From: Ephydatia muelleri
Taxonomy: Eukaryota; Porifera; Demospongiae; Spongillida; Spongillidae
NCBI GenBank assembly: GCA_013339895.1
Contig: JABACO010000001.1
Coordinates: forward strand, 28,354,523-28,418,522
Length of the DNA: 64,000 nt
Direction of reading: 5' to 3'
The translations under genes and the position numbers were made by a program. The notes beneath the pieces were generated by a model. That model made no database searches. It had not been told where the DNA came from and saw only the letters and a list, made by a program, of their open reading frames with translations. Positions 45,640 to 57,430 of this stretch are shown one piece after another (the stretch's first letter is position 1; each line of letters opens with the position of its first letter).

Positions 45640-46816
45640 CAGGCCCGGCGCACACGGTGCGGTTGGTACGGCTTTGGCCGCACCAACTTTCGGTCCCAAA
45701 ATGGGCGTGTCTAATATGTGGGCGTGTCTGATGTCATTGTGCATTTATTCTTTAACCATTGTATGAATTCCCTCTGCACAATTATCGATCGTCTATAACT
45801 ATTTGAACTTGTTAGTCTCACATCATTTTCATTACATTAATTCGTAGTCGTACTTTAACCATTGTATGAATTTCTTGCTGTGCAACTATGGCCAACTCTT
45901 TGCTCTCAATAAATGATCTGCCTCAGATCCCCGACACCCGCACCACCCTATGGGTTTGACGTCCCTAAGTGTTCATTTGGAGAAAAAAATCCTGTCTTGC
46001 GATCGTTTCAGGCTGCATAGTTTAAGACATGGCCATTTCTTCACTATGATGAGGTAAGGACTTATCATACTACCACATCTGCGTGAAGGGATTTAAAGAA
46101 CGAAAGATGAAGTCCAGAAAGATTTTGAGCTTGTCTGCACATTTTATGAATTCATTAAAGATGACCTCCATCCAGAGCTATTACGTTATCGGTTGTCTAT
46201 TTTTTGCACGGAATTTCTAAACTTGTATTCAACAGTTCAAATTCCGCCGACAATTTTGGACATCATAAAGTACACTTGCACTTTAACAGCACCTCAAATA
46301 CAACTTCTGTCTGAGTTTGTACAGTAATGAAGCGAATTGCTAGTTATGACTGCTACAAATGCAACTTCCGAAAGTACATTTAGCGCGCTCCGTAGGATTA
46401 AAAGCTATCGACGCAGTACAATGAGCCAGGTAAGATTAAATCCCCTAATGGTGTTACAGGTTCACAAAGCTCTCACTGACACCATCAAGCTAGAGAACAT
46501 CGCAGATGAATTTGTTAGCAGTTCGCGCATAGGACAATAGTATTTGGCAATCCTTGATAATGATACCGAAAGTCCCCTACTACTTAAAGAGCTTGAATCT
46601 TGATCAGTTACTTTGCTTTTGCCACACCCATGTTCGCATTGTCCGGTTACATATGATTCTGTTTTTGCATCTTGTAGTTTATAAACATGTATTTCATCAA
46701 CATGGGCCGGGCATGTGCTAGAAAACTTCAACGCGCGCGCGCTTTGCATGGGGCCACGCCCATACTAATATTTAATAATTGGCCGCACCAACTTTGGACA
46801 GAGTGCGCCGGGCCTG
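45640..46816 (+). mobile_element. hAT deletion derivative
   Basis: Terminal inverted repeat CAGGCCCGGCGCAC at the left pairs exactly with the right end. A second inverted pair, GGCCGCACCAACTTT, occurs at both ends but in direct orientation (45679 and 46781). Flanking repeat is ATGTG on both sides; the usual 8-bp hAT duplication cannot be read clearly because the target is TG-repeat. Copy 1 has the unoccupied sequence at about 2112-2130. The 1,177-bp length and a lone 3' coding part show it is an internally deleted copy. Confidence 0.85.
46100..46540 (+). pseudogene. hAT transposase C-terminal part
   Basis: About 46103-46325 reads protein-like (VCTFYEFIKDDLHPELLRYR, LNLYSTVQIPPTILDIIKYT) in broken frame. 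The frame 46337-46540 then has TATNATSESTFSALRRIKSY with RRSTMSQVRLNPLM, the hAT dimerisation block, and a terminal VSSSRIGQ. The N-terminal zinc finger and first catalytic residues are missing. Confidence 0.8.
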
Positions 46817-47782
46817 ATGTGTGTGTGTGTGTACTTCCATATCCAACATTGGAACAATATTGGAAGGCCTCAGTCCATTTGTAACAATTCCTCGATGACC
46901 CTATGTACTTGCATGTTTGAATAGTTGAGGTTGACCCAAGATACCCATGGCAATGCGTTGTATGTGTGGGGCCGCCCATTGCATGGTTACTGTGTCCACC
47001 TCCATAGGGGCATGCCTAGGCTTCACATAGCATATCTGGGCACCACATACTGTGCACATCTGGCACCACTCCTCTACATCCTGCCTCTAATGCACCCAGT
47101 TAAATCTCTGATGCACTTTCTCCACTGCCTTGGCTACTCCAAGGTGTCTACCTGTGGGGGCTCTGCCAGGATGGATGGAACTAGAAGCAATGGCACAGCG
47201 ATCTGATTTAGCCGATTCCCAGCAGATATATTTCCAGGAGTGATATACTACTAAGTTTATCTTTTGGGACCATATAATGATACATGCATTAATGTATCGA
47301 TGTGCACTAATTGGCATTGATTCTTAGTCTTGACCATTTCATTGTGACTTGGCAGGTAGCATTATTATTTTTGATTTCAATCACGCTCAGCCAAGAAAGT
47401 GCCACTATATAAATGTCTACATGTGTAGATGTAGACATGTAGTGGCATTGCTTGTGAAGTGTCCGGCTTGAGCAGGAATACATGTACATGTACATGTAGG
47501 GCTGAAAAACATCAGCTTATGTGTGGTAGTAGTGGTCATACATGTTCATCGCTTGCGTCAGTTCCAATTGTACGATTTCCGTTGATTTGCAACTTCACTT
47601 TAACTTGTCCACTTTTCAAGTGTGGATACAGAAGCTTGCTTGGATTTTATTGCAGTGGCATGCCTGCGCCCAGCTCAGGAACCCAGTACAGTGGTTTTAT
47701 AGTCAGTAAAATGCTGCAATGTGTACTGTATACGTATGATTGATTCTCCCTATAAAACCATCACCTATGTATAAGACATGTA

Positions 47783-48036
47783 CCGTAGAGTACCGCGATA
47801 TATCCCCCCTCCGCCCCCACCAAAAAAAATGGCCCGTGTTTAAACGAGCGTATCGACGTAATTATAAACGCAGCTGCGTGCTATTCTTTATAATCCTGTT
47901 GGAGTACCAGTTCTTTACCGAAATGTTGAAATAGGTACGCGGAAGCGTTAACGAGTACGAAGATACACTCGTTTAAATACGGGCCATTATTTTTTGTGGG
48001 GGCGGAGGGGGGGGGATATATCGCGGTACTCTACGG
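47783..48036. mobile_element. MITE with long GC-rich inverted repeats (copy 2)
   Basis: Same element as 14521-14767, with arms that extend through GGCCCGTRTTTAAACGAG for about 75 bp on each side. TA flanks on both sides. Confidence 0.82.
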
Positions 48037-48720
48037 TACTTGCATTTAGACGCGTAAACCATAACGTACATAGTATGGTAAGATTAAGCTTCCCATAGCC
48101 GTCTTAATGCGTAATGCCTTAGCATGGTTCGTTGCACCATCAATTTAATAGGTGCCGCACCGCGTCAAGTGTTCTTTTGGAAACTGATATCTTCTCAATC
48201 AGACGATTGCCGGGAGGAAAGCGCCGCGCGGTTACCCTAACGAAATGGTTTATTTTCAGTCCGCTTGTGCAATGGAAATTAACAGGCTGCGCTTGTGTTT
48301 CGCTTTTCAATAGACACTTTCTGCAGCATGATTTTATGATGCACTATAGGCATGAATGCATGCACACGACTATGCACATCACACAGTACTAATTCTATGG
48401 TCCACTATATATACATGGCCCTGAAAAAAAAACTAATGGTGCATGCATGCAGTAATTGTTCAGTTATCCATGTTGCTCTCCTTCTCAGCTAGGAAAAGAA
48501 ACGTATTAAGAAATAAAAAAAATTAACCAAGTGTTAATCAAATTATGACTGGTACGAACGTTTTATATTATACAATTTCGGTTTGTAATTATATTTACAA
48601 CGATCAGCACATGTATAGTCTTTACAGCGGCTATTGCATGCCCGTTAATTGTTCTCATGCATATAGCATATGCACGCATGCATGCATACACTGTACACAC
48701 TAAATCGTAATTTCATATAG

Positions 48721-48947
48721 AACATTTACCTGCTGTACAAGGCCTCGTAATCTAGACCATACAGTTGAGCTTGTGCAACCGGCCAGTAAGGATTACCAGC
48801 ATAGACAATGAGTTGGCCAGAGTAACGATAGGTAGGTTGCGTGGCAGTATATACTTTCCCTCCCACAGTCAGCTTCACGTCCTTTCCCTTGCATTCAAGT
48901 ATAAACTCAGAGCGGACATTAAGAGGTAGTGCATCGGCTGTGTCAAT
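48721..48947 (-). pseudogene. ConA-like lectin gene copy 2, 3' part
   Basis: C-terminal codons of the secreted ConA-like protein, matching 15381-15602, cut off from the 5' part (53096-53696) by the 4.15-kb ISL2EU element. Reading from the 5' part runs into the element and stops within four codons. Confidence 0.88.
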
Positions 48948-48986
48948 AGAGGAGTTGCATGTGACGTCACGCGCGTCTTACATCAT

Positions 48987-50588
48987 GTGTATTGTTTACT
49001 TTCTTGTTGCGTTACGTCATGTTTTGTTCGTGCGTCATGTTTTGCTGCGTACGTCATCAATTTAGCGAGAGCGCTATTAGTGGAACTCGATTGGTTGCCG
49101 TTAGTACACCGTGAAGAAAACGCATTAGTAAAGGACAGTGAACACAGAGAGGAAATACCAGGAAACAGTCAAGACACAGAGGATATATTTGGAGACAGTG
49201 AAGGCATGGCAGAAGGTGGCGGTGAAGAGTTTGAAGACAGTGAAGACACAGATGAGATACCAGGAGACAGTGAAGATACAGAGGAGATACCAGGAGATAG
49301 TGAAGACACAGAGGAGATACCAGGAGATAGTGAGGACACAGAGGAGATACAAGGAGACAGTGAAGACACAGAGGAGATACCAGGAGATACTGAAGACACA
49401 GAAAAGATACCAGAAGACAATGAAGACACAGATGAGATACAAGGAGACAGTGAGGACACAGAGGAGATACAAGGAGACAGTGAAGACACAGAGAAGATAT
49501 TTGGAGACAGTGAAGGCATGGCAGAAGTCGACAGTGAAGAATCTGAAGTAGACAAGGTATGCAGTTGTACCATGTTCTCAAGTAGTGCATGCAAACCTGT
49601 TGCTCATGAGAAAAAGTTGAAACAAGTACTGCATGATAACCAATATCTACGGAATGAGATCAAGAATCTTAAGGCTACTATTAAAAGACTTTCATTGTCA
49701 TCAGAAGCTCTTGAAGCTGATTCAGCTAAACTACTTCACTACACTGGTATCCCAGATTGGACAGTTTTCAAAGCTCTGTTAGCACTTGTTGAACCTGCAT
49801 TACCAGAAATGCGATCTGAATTAGAGTTGAGTAAATTCCAGAGACTCCTAATGTTTTTAATGAAAGTTAGATTAAATCTTCATGATATGGATCTTGCATA
49901 TAGATTTAATGTTCACAAAAGTACAGTGTCACGAAACTTTCATGCGGTTCTAGATGCTTTGTATATTAGACTTCAACCTCTCATTATATGGCCAGATAGG
50001 GAGACCCTTCGAAAGACCATGCCCTCATGTTTTCGACGCTTTTTTGACAAATGCTGTGTCATAATTGATTGCACTGAGGTTTTTATAGAAAGACCAAAGA
50101 ACCTTTTGGCAAGAGCGCAGTGCTGGAGTAATTATAAGCACCATTCTACAATAAAATTCCTTTTAGGCATCACTCCTCAAGGAACTATTTCATATGTGTC
50201 CAGATGTGTAGGTGGAAGAATGTCTGATAAGGAGATTGTGGAGAGATCTACTATTATGAATTACCTTCTGCCTGGGGATTTAGTTATCGCTGATAGGGGA
50301 TTTACAGGAGATAGTATGAGCATTGCAGAAGTTAAAACACCTCCGTTTACTAAAGGGAAGCTACAGTTGGATAAGTCAGATGTAGATTGGGGTCGTGAGT
50401 TATCATCAGTGCGTATTCATGTGGAACGTGTTATAGGGTCTCTAAAGTAGAAGTACACAATCCTGAACAGCATAATTCCAATTGCAACAATAGCTGCTAA
50501 AAGTGATCATCAATCAAGTATTGACAAATTGGTTAGGGTATGCTGTGTTTTAGTAAACCTTTGCCCCTCAGTTGTTCCACAAGACTAA
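48987..50588 (+). pseudogene. ISL2EU DDE transposase with one in-frame stop
   Basis: An acidic repeat region (about 49140-49540) is followed by a coiled coil (LKQVLHDNQYLRNEIKNLKA), a helix-turn-helix (NLHDMDLAYRFNVHKSTVSR) and a DDE_Tnp_4-type core: CVIIDCTEVFIERPKNLLAR (first Asp), GDLVIADRGFTGD (second Asp) and VRIHVERVIGSLK (Glu). The frame stops at TAG 50448-50450, directly after GSLK, but stays open for 45 more codons (KYTILNSIIPIATIAA... to TAA 50586-50588). A single C-to-T change of a Gln codon would explain this. The frame opens at 48987, inside the terminal repeat, so the true start may be a later ATG such as 49206. Confidence 0.86.
49225..49510 (+). repeat. 30-bp tandem repeat coding acidic decapeptides
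   Basis: About nine units of GDSEDTEEIP-type sequence in the transposase N-terminus. Codon-level identity between neighbours suggests recent expansion. Minus-strand open frames over this block are shadows of the repeat. Confidence 0.92.
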
Positions 50589-50765
50589 CCTGTGGGTGTC
50601 AATTGTAATGTGATTATTTGATGCATTTGATTTTTGAGAACCATATTGGTCATCAGGATATGGATCATTCAATATACAAAATTCATACACCTTATGTACA
50701 AAAGTAGAGCATAATGAAACTTTAATACTTTTACTTGTATAATCATCAAACAACTACATGATACA

Positions 50766-53015
50766 CTACTGTGCTTTATCTTTCTTTCTTGAACCTCTTG
50801 TCAGTTTTGTACATGAAGGACAATACCATTTTCCTTTAGGAGGACAGCGTATACGCAGGCAATCAAAGTGGAACCATTGAATTGCACAATCACTGTTATC
50901 ACACATAATCATTTTCCCTGAACAAGGTGTCCCACAATAGCACCATGGCTTGTCCATGTCTTCTTCTATGTTCTGGTCACTTTGAGAAGATGTAGAACAT
51001 TGCAGGATTGGTACAACTCCTTTTTCATTTGCTACATTCTTTCTTGTAAACCATTTGCCAAGAAGTTCAGGTAGAATTCCATACACAAAAAAATGTTCAA
51101 CTTTGATACACTCATTGTCAAAAAACTCTTTGTCTATTTTAATCCTTTCTATAATTATGTTTTTCTCAGTCCAAACTACAAAATCTGCATTTGCTATATT
51201 ACATACATTCATCTGTGCCTGTACTTGATAGTAATAGCAGTGGTTCCGTTTTAATTTCCAATTACATTCATCTACCTTTTCCATACAAAACTCTCGATCT
51301 TCATCTTCACATACACCATCCTTTATACAATGTGGACACTTTACCTCTAGAATCACCTTATCATTGCAGCAGTTACATTCAACAATTCCGTCTGGAGATG
51401 CACCAATGTATGGCCTTTCAAAAGACACATAAAAACCACATTGTTGTACTTGGACTTTGCTATGATTTTGTGCAATTATATCAATGTAAGCTTTTATGGC
51501 ATCTTTCTCATGTTCACATCCCCACCTGAGTTATAAAAATATAATTCATGATCATTTAACAATGCTTAATAATGAAGCAGCTACATGTATGGACAAGGGA
51601 GTACCTTGTAGCAGGTGTTGAGAACATAAATGCTTCTGGGTAACAGATCTGCTTTATAAGGCTTTGAGACGGCATTTGTGAACTTGTACAAGCTGCAGAT
51701 TTAAATCGTGATGCAGTAATCCTTCCTGCTCTGTACCTTGACCACATTTTGTTCACTGCTTGACCCTTGGTATAGCTCTCCAAATGCTGTATCTGTTCAT
51801 TAGATACCTGTATAAATATGTGTTATGATATATTATGTATGCATGATAATTCGTACCTTCAAAGTCTTTACAATATCCTCACACTTCTGCAATAGTGAAA
51901 GATAATCCATTTGCAGATACTCAGGTTCATACAGATCAGTGAGCAAGGGTGGAAGCAAGGAAGTAAAGCTGAGGGGGACAAACTGGTCAGCATAGGGAGG
52001 CACTACTTTTAGAATGCCAGGCTTGTGCTTAGCACCATTGATTGTTTTGAAAAACGTGTCAAGATCTGCCTCTGAAGGGGCATTAACACAGTGTGGCGCT
52101 TGGGTGTTACCATGACCTGAGCTGACAGCATTTTGATCTGTGCTTTTATGGTGTGCAAAACTGATCTCACGAACTTCACTTGGTATAACCTAAAGACACA
52201 AGCAGTGCATTGGCTGATGTTATCCTGTGTTTTACCTCTTTGGCAGCAGGGAGCCATGAGCACTTTTGAGAGGTGCATGCACCTTCACCACTTCTCTGAC
52301 ACAATTCATATGCTCTGACTAAGCATGAAATCACAGCAGCTATATGAGAGCAAGCCTCGCCCAGTCTGCACAATATAAAAACATTTGTTTTGTTCAAAGC
52401 TTTTGTGTGCAAGTGTTAGACATACCCTGCCATACAAGTGCAATGTGCACACAAAATCTGTCCACTTTCCTCAAGAATAACCCAAGGATCAAGGGCTGCT
52501 GCACTCATCCTTTGGGAGTGTTTAACCTACACACATTCCTTTGAACTATGTATTTGTTATTATAAAACTTACCTTACCCATTACAACGCAACGGTTACTA
52601 TTACCGTAACGAAAGTAATGTATTTTGAGGTTATGTATCCATCCATCTTTCACGTAGCTATCACTTCCTGTCATCCCTTTCCATGCCTGTACAAATCACA
52701 TTTTCGCACACACAAACACATATACCCACATGCATACATATACATATGCATAACGCATACCTTCATTTCTTCTCTAGTGTAAGGGCTAGGAGTACAAATC
52801 AGATACATGAACATGTCACTCCATTTGACCTCTGGAATATTAGCAACATCCATCTCTTTGACCCAACAATCGTCTCTGATGGCGTATGGATCGACTGTGA
52901 TTCCGCTATTGCGAACCTTCGATTCATAACGCGCTTTTGCCTCTCCTGATAACTCGCTGTAGTACTCCGAAACCTGTTCCATAACAATAACTAAACAATG
53001 ACGTGCCATCATCAA
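50766..53015 (-). CDS. ISL2EU accessory protein: SWIM zinc finger - YqaJ nuclease - PHD finger
   Basis: Seven exons with GT-AG junctions: 53015-52761, 52686-52573, 52526-52426, 52365-52236, 52189-51857, 51807-51605 and 51525-50766. The SWIM finger crosses exons 3-4: CAHCTCMAG then LGEACSHIAAVISC, followed by ACTSQKCSW. The YqaJ-type nuclease starts in exon 6 with RAGRITASRFKSAACTS and continues in exon 7 with PYIGASPDGIV, VILEVKCP and HCYYYQVQAQMNV, giving the catalytic D, E-x-K and Q pattern of the lambda-exonuclease-like PD-(D/E)XK fold. A PHD finger ends the protein: WCYCGTPCSGKMIMC ... WYCPSC. It appears intact. Likely role is DNA end processing or target recognition during transposition; the PHD finger may read histone H3. 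The start may be any of the Met codons at 53015, 53009 or 52982. Confidence 0.88.
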
Positions 53016-53095
53016 TAACTAAACAATGACGTAGCTTACGTAAGTAAACAATAACACATAACGTAAGACGCGCGTGACGTCAATGCAACTCCTCT

Positions 53096-53696
53096 ATACC
53101 CCAGTTGCCGTCAGCGGAATCACCTATTCTGACGTGCAGTCGAGTAGAACCGGGATGAAACCAAATAGCAGGAGAACGATTTCCTAAATCACAGCAGTCC
53201 TTATTGCCAGCATTAAAATGCAGAATGCTAGCCCAATCTGCAATGGTTGCAGTCGGTACAATTTCAAAGCTAAGCTTGTAGTCAGCCTTTGCAGTGATTA
53301 TAGCTATTGCGTTGTTTCGGGACAACGCTGGACTAGAAGGTAGAAGGCTGTATTTGTTGTTGTCGGCTTTGCATCGGTGATAAGCTGCATGGAGAAATGA
53401 AAGACCAGCCATGCCGATGTTAGTTAACGAACGCGCTCCTGAACAAACGTAAATTGTACATGCATCAATGTATATGGCTGTTTATACAGCCGCATACTTT
53501 ACGAACCAATTTTGCAAACGCCATCATTTTCCTTGTGCACAGATTCGGGATAACGTTCAGTGTTTTCCGCGGCCATGTCATCTTCAGCAGCGACGGCAGC
53601 CTCCATGGGATAGAGCTTGTTCGCGGTCACACAGATCGTGGACAGTACCAAGTACAAGGCGACGGTCCAGTACAGCGAAGCGTTCTCCTTCTTCAT
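53096..53696 (-). pseudogene. ConA-like lectin gene copy 2, 5' part
   Basis: Contains the signal-peptide exon (53696-53499, hydrophobic TVALYLVLSTICVTA) and the N-terminal two thirds of the lectin domain (53412 downward), up to GNWGI, where the ISL2EU element enters. The promoter and signal peptide are intact, so a truncated secreted product is possible in principle. Confidence 0.85.
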
Positions 53697-53951
53697 TTTC
53701 AGTCTAAATGTAGCGACTGCGCATGCATCGACTAGGTCTGAGCATTGTATTTATATGCACGATTGTCCCCAAAGCTTTTGGTACAAATTACCTCAGCATT
53801 TCCGACATCATGTACATGTACTGGATATGTAATTGTACAAGATCTGAGAAATGTTTTATATCGCTCACCGCATGGTGATTTGTCGGCAAATTACAATACA
53901 CGGCTTTACGACACATCTTTTGGGTGTACGATACATTGCACATTGATGCAT

Positions 53952-54023
<72 letters not shown>

Positions 54024-54070
54024 TGTGCATGTGTGTGTGTGCATGTGTGTGTGTGTGTGTGTTTGTGTGT
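53096..54070. repeat. Segmental duplication copy 2, middle block (right part)
   Basis: Corresponds to 15601-16630 of copy 1, with a shorter TG tract at its right end. Confidence 0.93.
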
Positions 54071-54072
54071 AC
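53953..54072. repeat. (TG)n microsatellite
   Basis: About 120 bp of TG with TTTG and CATG interruptions; allele of the longer tract at 16448-16621. Confidence 0.97.
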
Positions 54073-54172
54073 AGACACCGCAATTAACACCTCTTCGATA
54101 CGGAAAATAAGTCGTATTCATCGACTTTGCCAAAGGTATTCATCTAACCTCTAGTTATGGAATGTGCACTTA

Positions 54173-55456
54173 CAGTCGTACATGTACCTCACAATAGTGG
54201 AAAATAAGGGTTATTCATATCTAGGAAACTAAGCTATAACTGTCAGTGTTCATAGTGGTATCTATCAAATTAACCTCTTACCTCTGATTTAATTCATCAT
54301 GCGATGTGGCAAAGGTTGCACGTTTGCATTTCATTAACTGACCAGTTTAAAATTGAATTATGTAGGTGTTCTCTTTATCTGTTAAGCCACCTGGAGAAGA
54401 CACAAAACAATGGTAAGCCAGATCCCGCACTGTCGCATTGGGCAGTGCCAGATCACCTATTTGGGTGGGCTAAACAGCTCGACTGTTGGAAGATGCTCTA
54501 TGGGTTCACTAGTGATTGCTTGTCCAGTATCTGTTCATGTGCGGAAAGCAAAAATTAAACGTATTTGTGCATGCTGTCGCAACATACATGTAGATTGTTT
54601 AATCTATGGTCATATCGTACATTGTACATTGATTTCACCAACTGAGTGACTGTGCAAAAATATCTTTACGTCAAACGTGAACTCACCATATTAAATTTAG
54701 CCTGGATAACAATGAACAACGCAGGAGTGGACTTTCTAATTCTAATAACAATGCACCAATTTGCATAGGCGGCTTAGCGCAGAACGAAATATGATATTAC
54801 ATGTAGTAAAGGCTATTCACGTATTCTGCTTAAACTTGCAGTCTTCGATACTCCGTCGATCGGCTTGCAGTTGAGTACATCAATCGATTCCGATGATCAA
54901 ACATGTGACGATTGGCAACAACGAGTACTTAGAATAAGTATTTCAAAATGGCTAGGTACTCGCGATCGCGGACAACAGCGCAGAAGGTTAAAGTACGAAA
55001 GCGGCTCACATTGAAAGAGAAAATGAAAATTGTCGAGAGGTGAAGAGTGGTAAACCTGTAATGGATGTAGCGGCAGAGTTTGGAGTGGTTCTGCGCTATT
55101 ATAGCCGCCTATGCAAGGTTAATTGCAATTGGTGCTGTATTACGACAGGGATGTATAGGCCTACAAATACCACAAATACGCTTAATTGTTGCTTTCCACA
55201 CAAGAACAGATCTTGGCACAAGCAATCACTAACCCATAGAGCGTCTTCCAAAACAGTCGATAAAGAGAACACCTACACGTACATGTATTACTGTAATTCA
55301 ATTTTAAAACCGGTCAGTTAATGAAGAGAACCTTTGCATGATGAATTAAATTAGAGGTAAGAGGTTATCTATAAATTAGATACCACTATGAACACTGACG
55401 TTTAGCTTAGTTTCCTATGAATAACCCTTTTTTTCCACTATTGTGAGGTACAACTG
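54173..55456 (+). mobile_element. pogo/Tigger-like element with about 200-bp terminal inverted repeats
   Basis: Left arm 54173-54381 and right arm 55259-55456 pair with a few indels, from CAGT..GTACCTCACAATAGTGG inward to tgtaggtgttctctttatc. TA precedes the left CAGT; the right flank is TG, probably a mutated TA. The interior codes only for a CENP-B-type N-terminus, so this is an internally deleted copy of an element whose arms are unusually long. Confidence 0.8.
54948..55125 (+). pseudogene. CENP-B/psq-type helix-turn-helix fragment
   Basis: The ATG at 54948 starts MARYSRSRTTAQKVKVRKRL and LTLKEKMKIVER, then a stop. After a frameshift the same helix-turn-helix continues KSGKPVMDVAAEFGV. 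This is the DNA-binding N-terminus of pogo/Tigger or jerky-type transposases. The DDE domain is absent. Confidence 0.75.
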
Positions 55457-55800
55457 TGCAGTGCCAACCGTTTATACGGAAGTATCAGCTTGAAAATAAG
55501 GCATATTCATTGGGATTTAGGCAAACCTGTCAGTGTACTTTGCCCTAAGTTTTCTGCACCACTAATGACATTCAGTACATTTCACAAGCCAATGTGGTGT
55601 AGACTTTTAAAACTACTAATCTATGCTATAGAATTATTAGAGACATCTTTCAGCAACGCCCTTTTCTTTGAGCTCTCGCGACTATAGATGGTGCAGTGTA
55701 GACTTGCACATACAATGTATTTCATACGTGTAGCTCCTGTGTGCATACATGCTTGATCATGAACATGTACTGGTACACTGCATCGTGTTATGTGTATCCG

Positions 55801-56027
55801 TAGTTGTTTGATGTGGTATAGTCCATTCCTGTAACCTATATGTTCAGAACATAGGTTACATACTGTAGTTGCAGCGGCAGTTGTTTGATGTGGTAACCAA
55901 GTCTGGCGACGAATTTTTTTTTCTTCAGCAAAAACCCATGCAAGTGTATCTTATGAATCGCTGTGGTGATTTTAAGGGGCATGAACATAGGTTACAGGAA
56001 TGGACTACCACATCAAACAACTGCCGC
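55801..56027. mobile_element. Foldback element, copy 2
   Basis: Same structure as 19622-19859; the internal gaacatataggttaca segment is slightly shortened. Confidence 0.75.
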
Positions 56028-56519
56028 AGCACTGCAGAGTGCGGTCAGAGGTCGATGAAGCGGATACGCAAAGAGGAGTGCTATGAATGAAGCATTTGCA
56101 GTTGATCTGCAATTTGCGTTTAGCATCGATATCCCCAATATCAATATCCTTACCGATACTTCTCAAGTGCACCTTGAATACTTCTGCATTTGCTGTCACC
56201 ATTCAACGCAGAGGGTTATCAGTGCCAGGGCAGGAGTGCACTGACACTATTTGTACAGTACATACAAATGAATGGTGTAAGGTATATAACTGCATGCTTT
56301 TATGCAACATGAAATATATAAACTCATACCACAGTGCAAGAGCACTTCAATCTCAGTCCAAGACTGAAATCACATCAGGAAGCAAACAGCTGGCAAAGGT
56401 CATCACCCAGTCCTCACACCTGACTGGTTCATTGCGCATCTTTCTTTTTTTTCCATCTTCTCTCGTCAGCCATATCCACCATCAGTAAGCCAAAACAATG
56501 TCACTGTCCTGTATGAGTT

Positions 56520-57430
56520 GAAGCTTGTGGTGTGTTCAGATATTCTGACACAGACCCTTGAAGTGCCATGTCGTATGCTGGCATGTATACCAGGTGTGTT
56601 GTGGAGCGGTTAGCAGCAGTGTGTCCTGGCTGCTTGGAGGACTGCTGCTTGGTACCCACAGAGATAAGACAAGCACCAGACGCCATATCACTGTTGTGTA
56701 GGGTGCTACAGATCTGCAAAGGCTGGTTGCTATGAGGGACGTGAATGCACACCATCTCATACTTTTGGTGAGGAAAGAGAAGCAGCTGCATTACTGAAGA
56801 GCTTGCCTTATAGCCAATGAAATCCATGCACATAACAAAGGCAGGTATCCGACCACAGCTGCTTGTTTCCTGACCATGTAGACCAGGTGTTCAGAGATGC
56901 AGACAGTGAGTCTTGTCTAATCAGTGGAAGGGAACCACCTGCCCTGATGGAGAAGGAGGTGCTCACACTGAGTGATGAAAAGCAAAACTCTCTATTGCAG
57001 AAGGCCGGCATTACATAAGCATTATAGTTTATTCTGCTCAAGTATTGGCTATAAAAGCTGGCCGGGCTATTCCCTGGAACAGAATGAGACTTCTTAGACA
57101 GTAAAGTATTAAACACACAGCAATGAAGAGATCATCCTAGACGTCAACAACCTTTTGAACAAGATCAGGAATATAAACCAAAGGAGCTCCTTTCTAACTC
57201 CTCACCACCAGAACAGAAAGGAAAGGAAAAGAGAGCCATCTCTCCTTTCAGGTTGTCACCCACAATTTGTCTGCAGATGTGGTGCATCCGCTCCACCCCA
57301 GCCAGAGAAACGCCAGATGCTATTAGCCACATGAAGAAGCAGTACGTTATGTTTGGTGCAGTGTGTGCAATTGATTTATACATAACAGGCCATTCAACAG
57401 TTCATGGAGTTTGTTCGTGAATCCTTCCCA
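56520..57430. pseudogene. Decayed coding sequence with pieces on both strands (copy 2)
   Basis: Paralogue of 20340-21240 with the same strand arrangement, so the presumed inversion predates the duplication. The minus-strand piece 57383-57165 reads GDNLKGEMALFSFPFCSGGE here. Confidence 0.4.

Larger units (their letters stand above)
46817..48947. repeat. Segmental duplication copy 2, middle block (left part)
   Basis: Corresponds to 2126-2163 joined to 13603-15602. It includes the unoccupied Gypsy site at 46862-46866, and an additional approximately 70 bp near 48550-48625 not present in copy 1. Confidence 0.93.
48948..53095. mobile_element. ISL2EU transposon with two convergent genes
   Basis: The 4,148-bp element begins AGAGGAGTTGCATGTGACGT. 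Its right end pairs with this over about 55 bp with a few differences. AT flanks both sides, and the empty site in copy 1 is at 15601-15602, so the target duplication is 2 bp (AT). It carries a Harbinger-related DDE transposase on the plus strand and a seven-exon SWIM-YqaJ-PHD gene on the minus strand, converging near 50600-50766. To my knowledge AT duplication plus a YqaJ nuclease gene is the signature of ISL2EU. Confidence 0.9.

Noticed and set aside
49057-49594. Long minus-strand frames opposite the acidic repeat
   Set aside because: A 30-bp repeat without stops keeps several frames open. The plus frame continues into the catalytic domain; the minus ones do not match anything.
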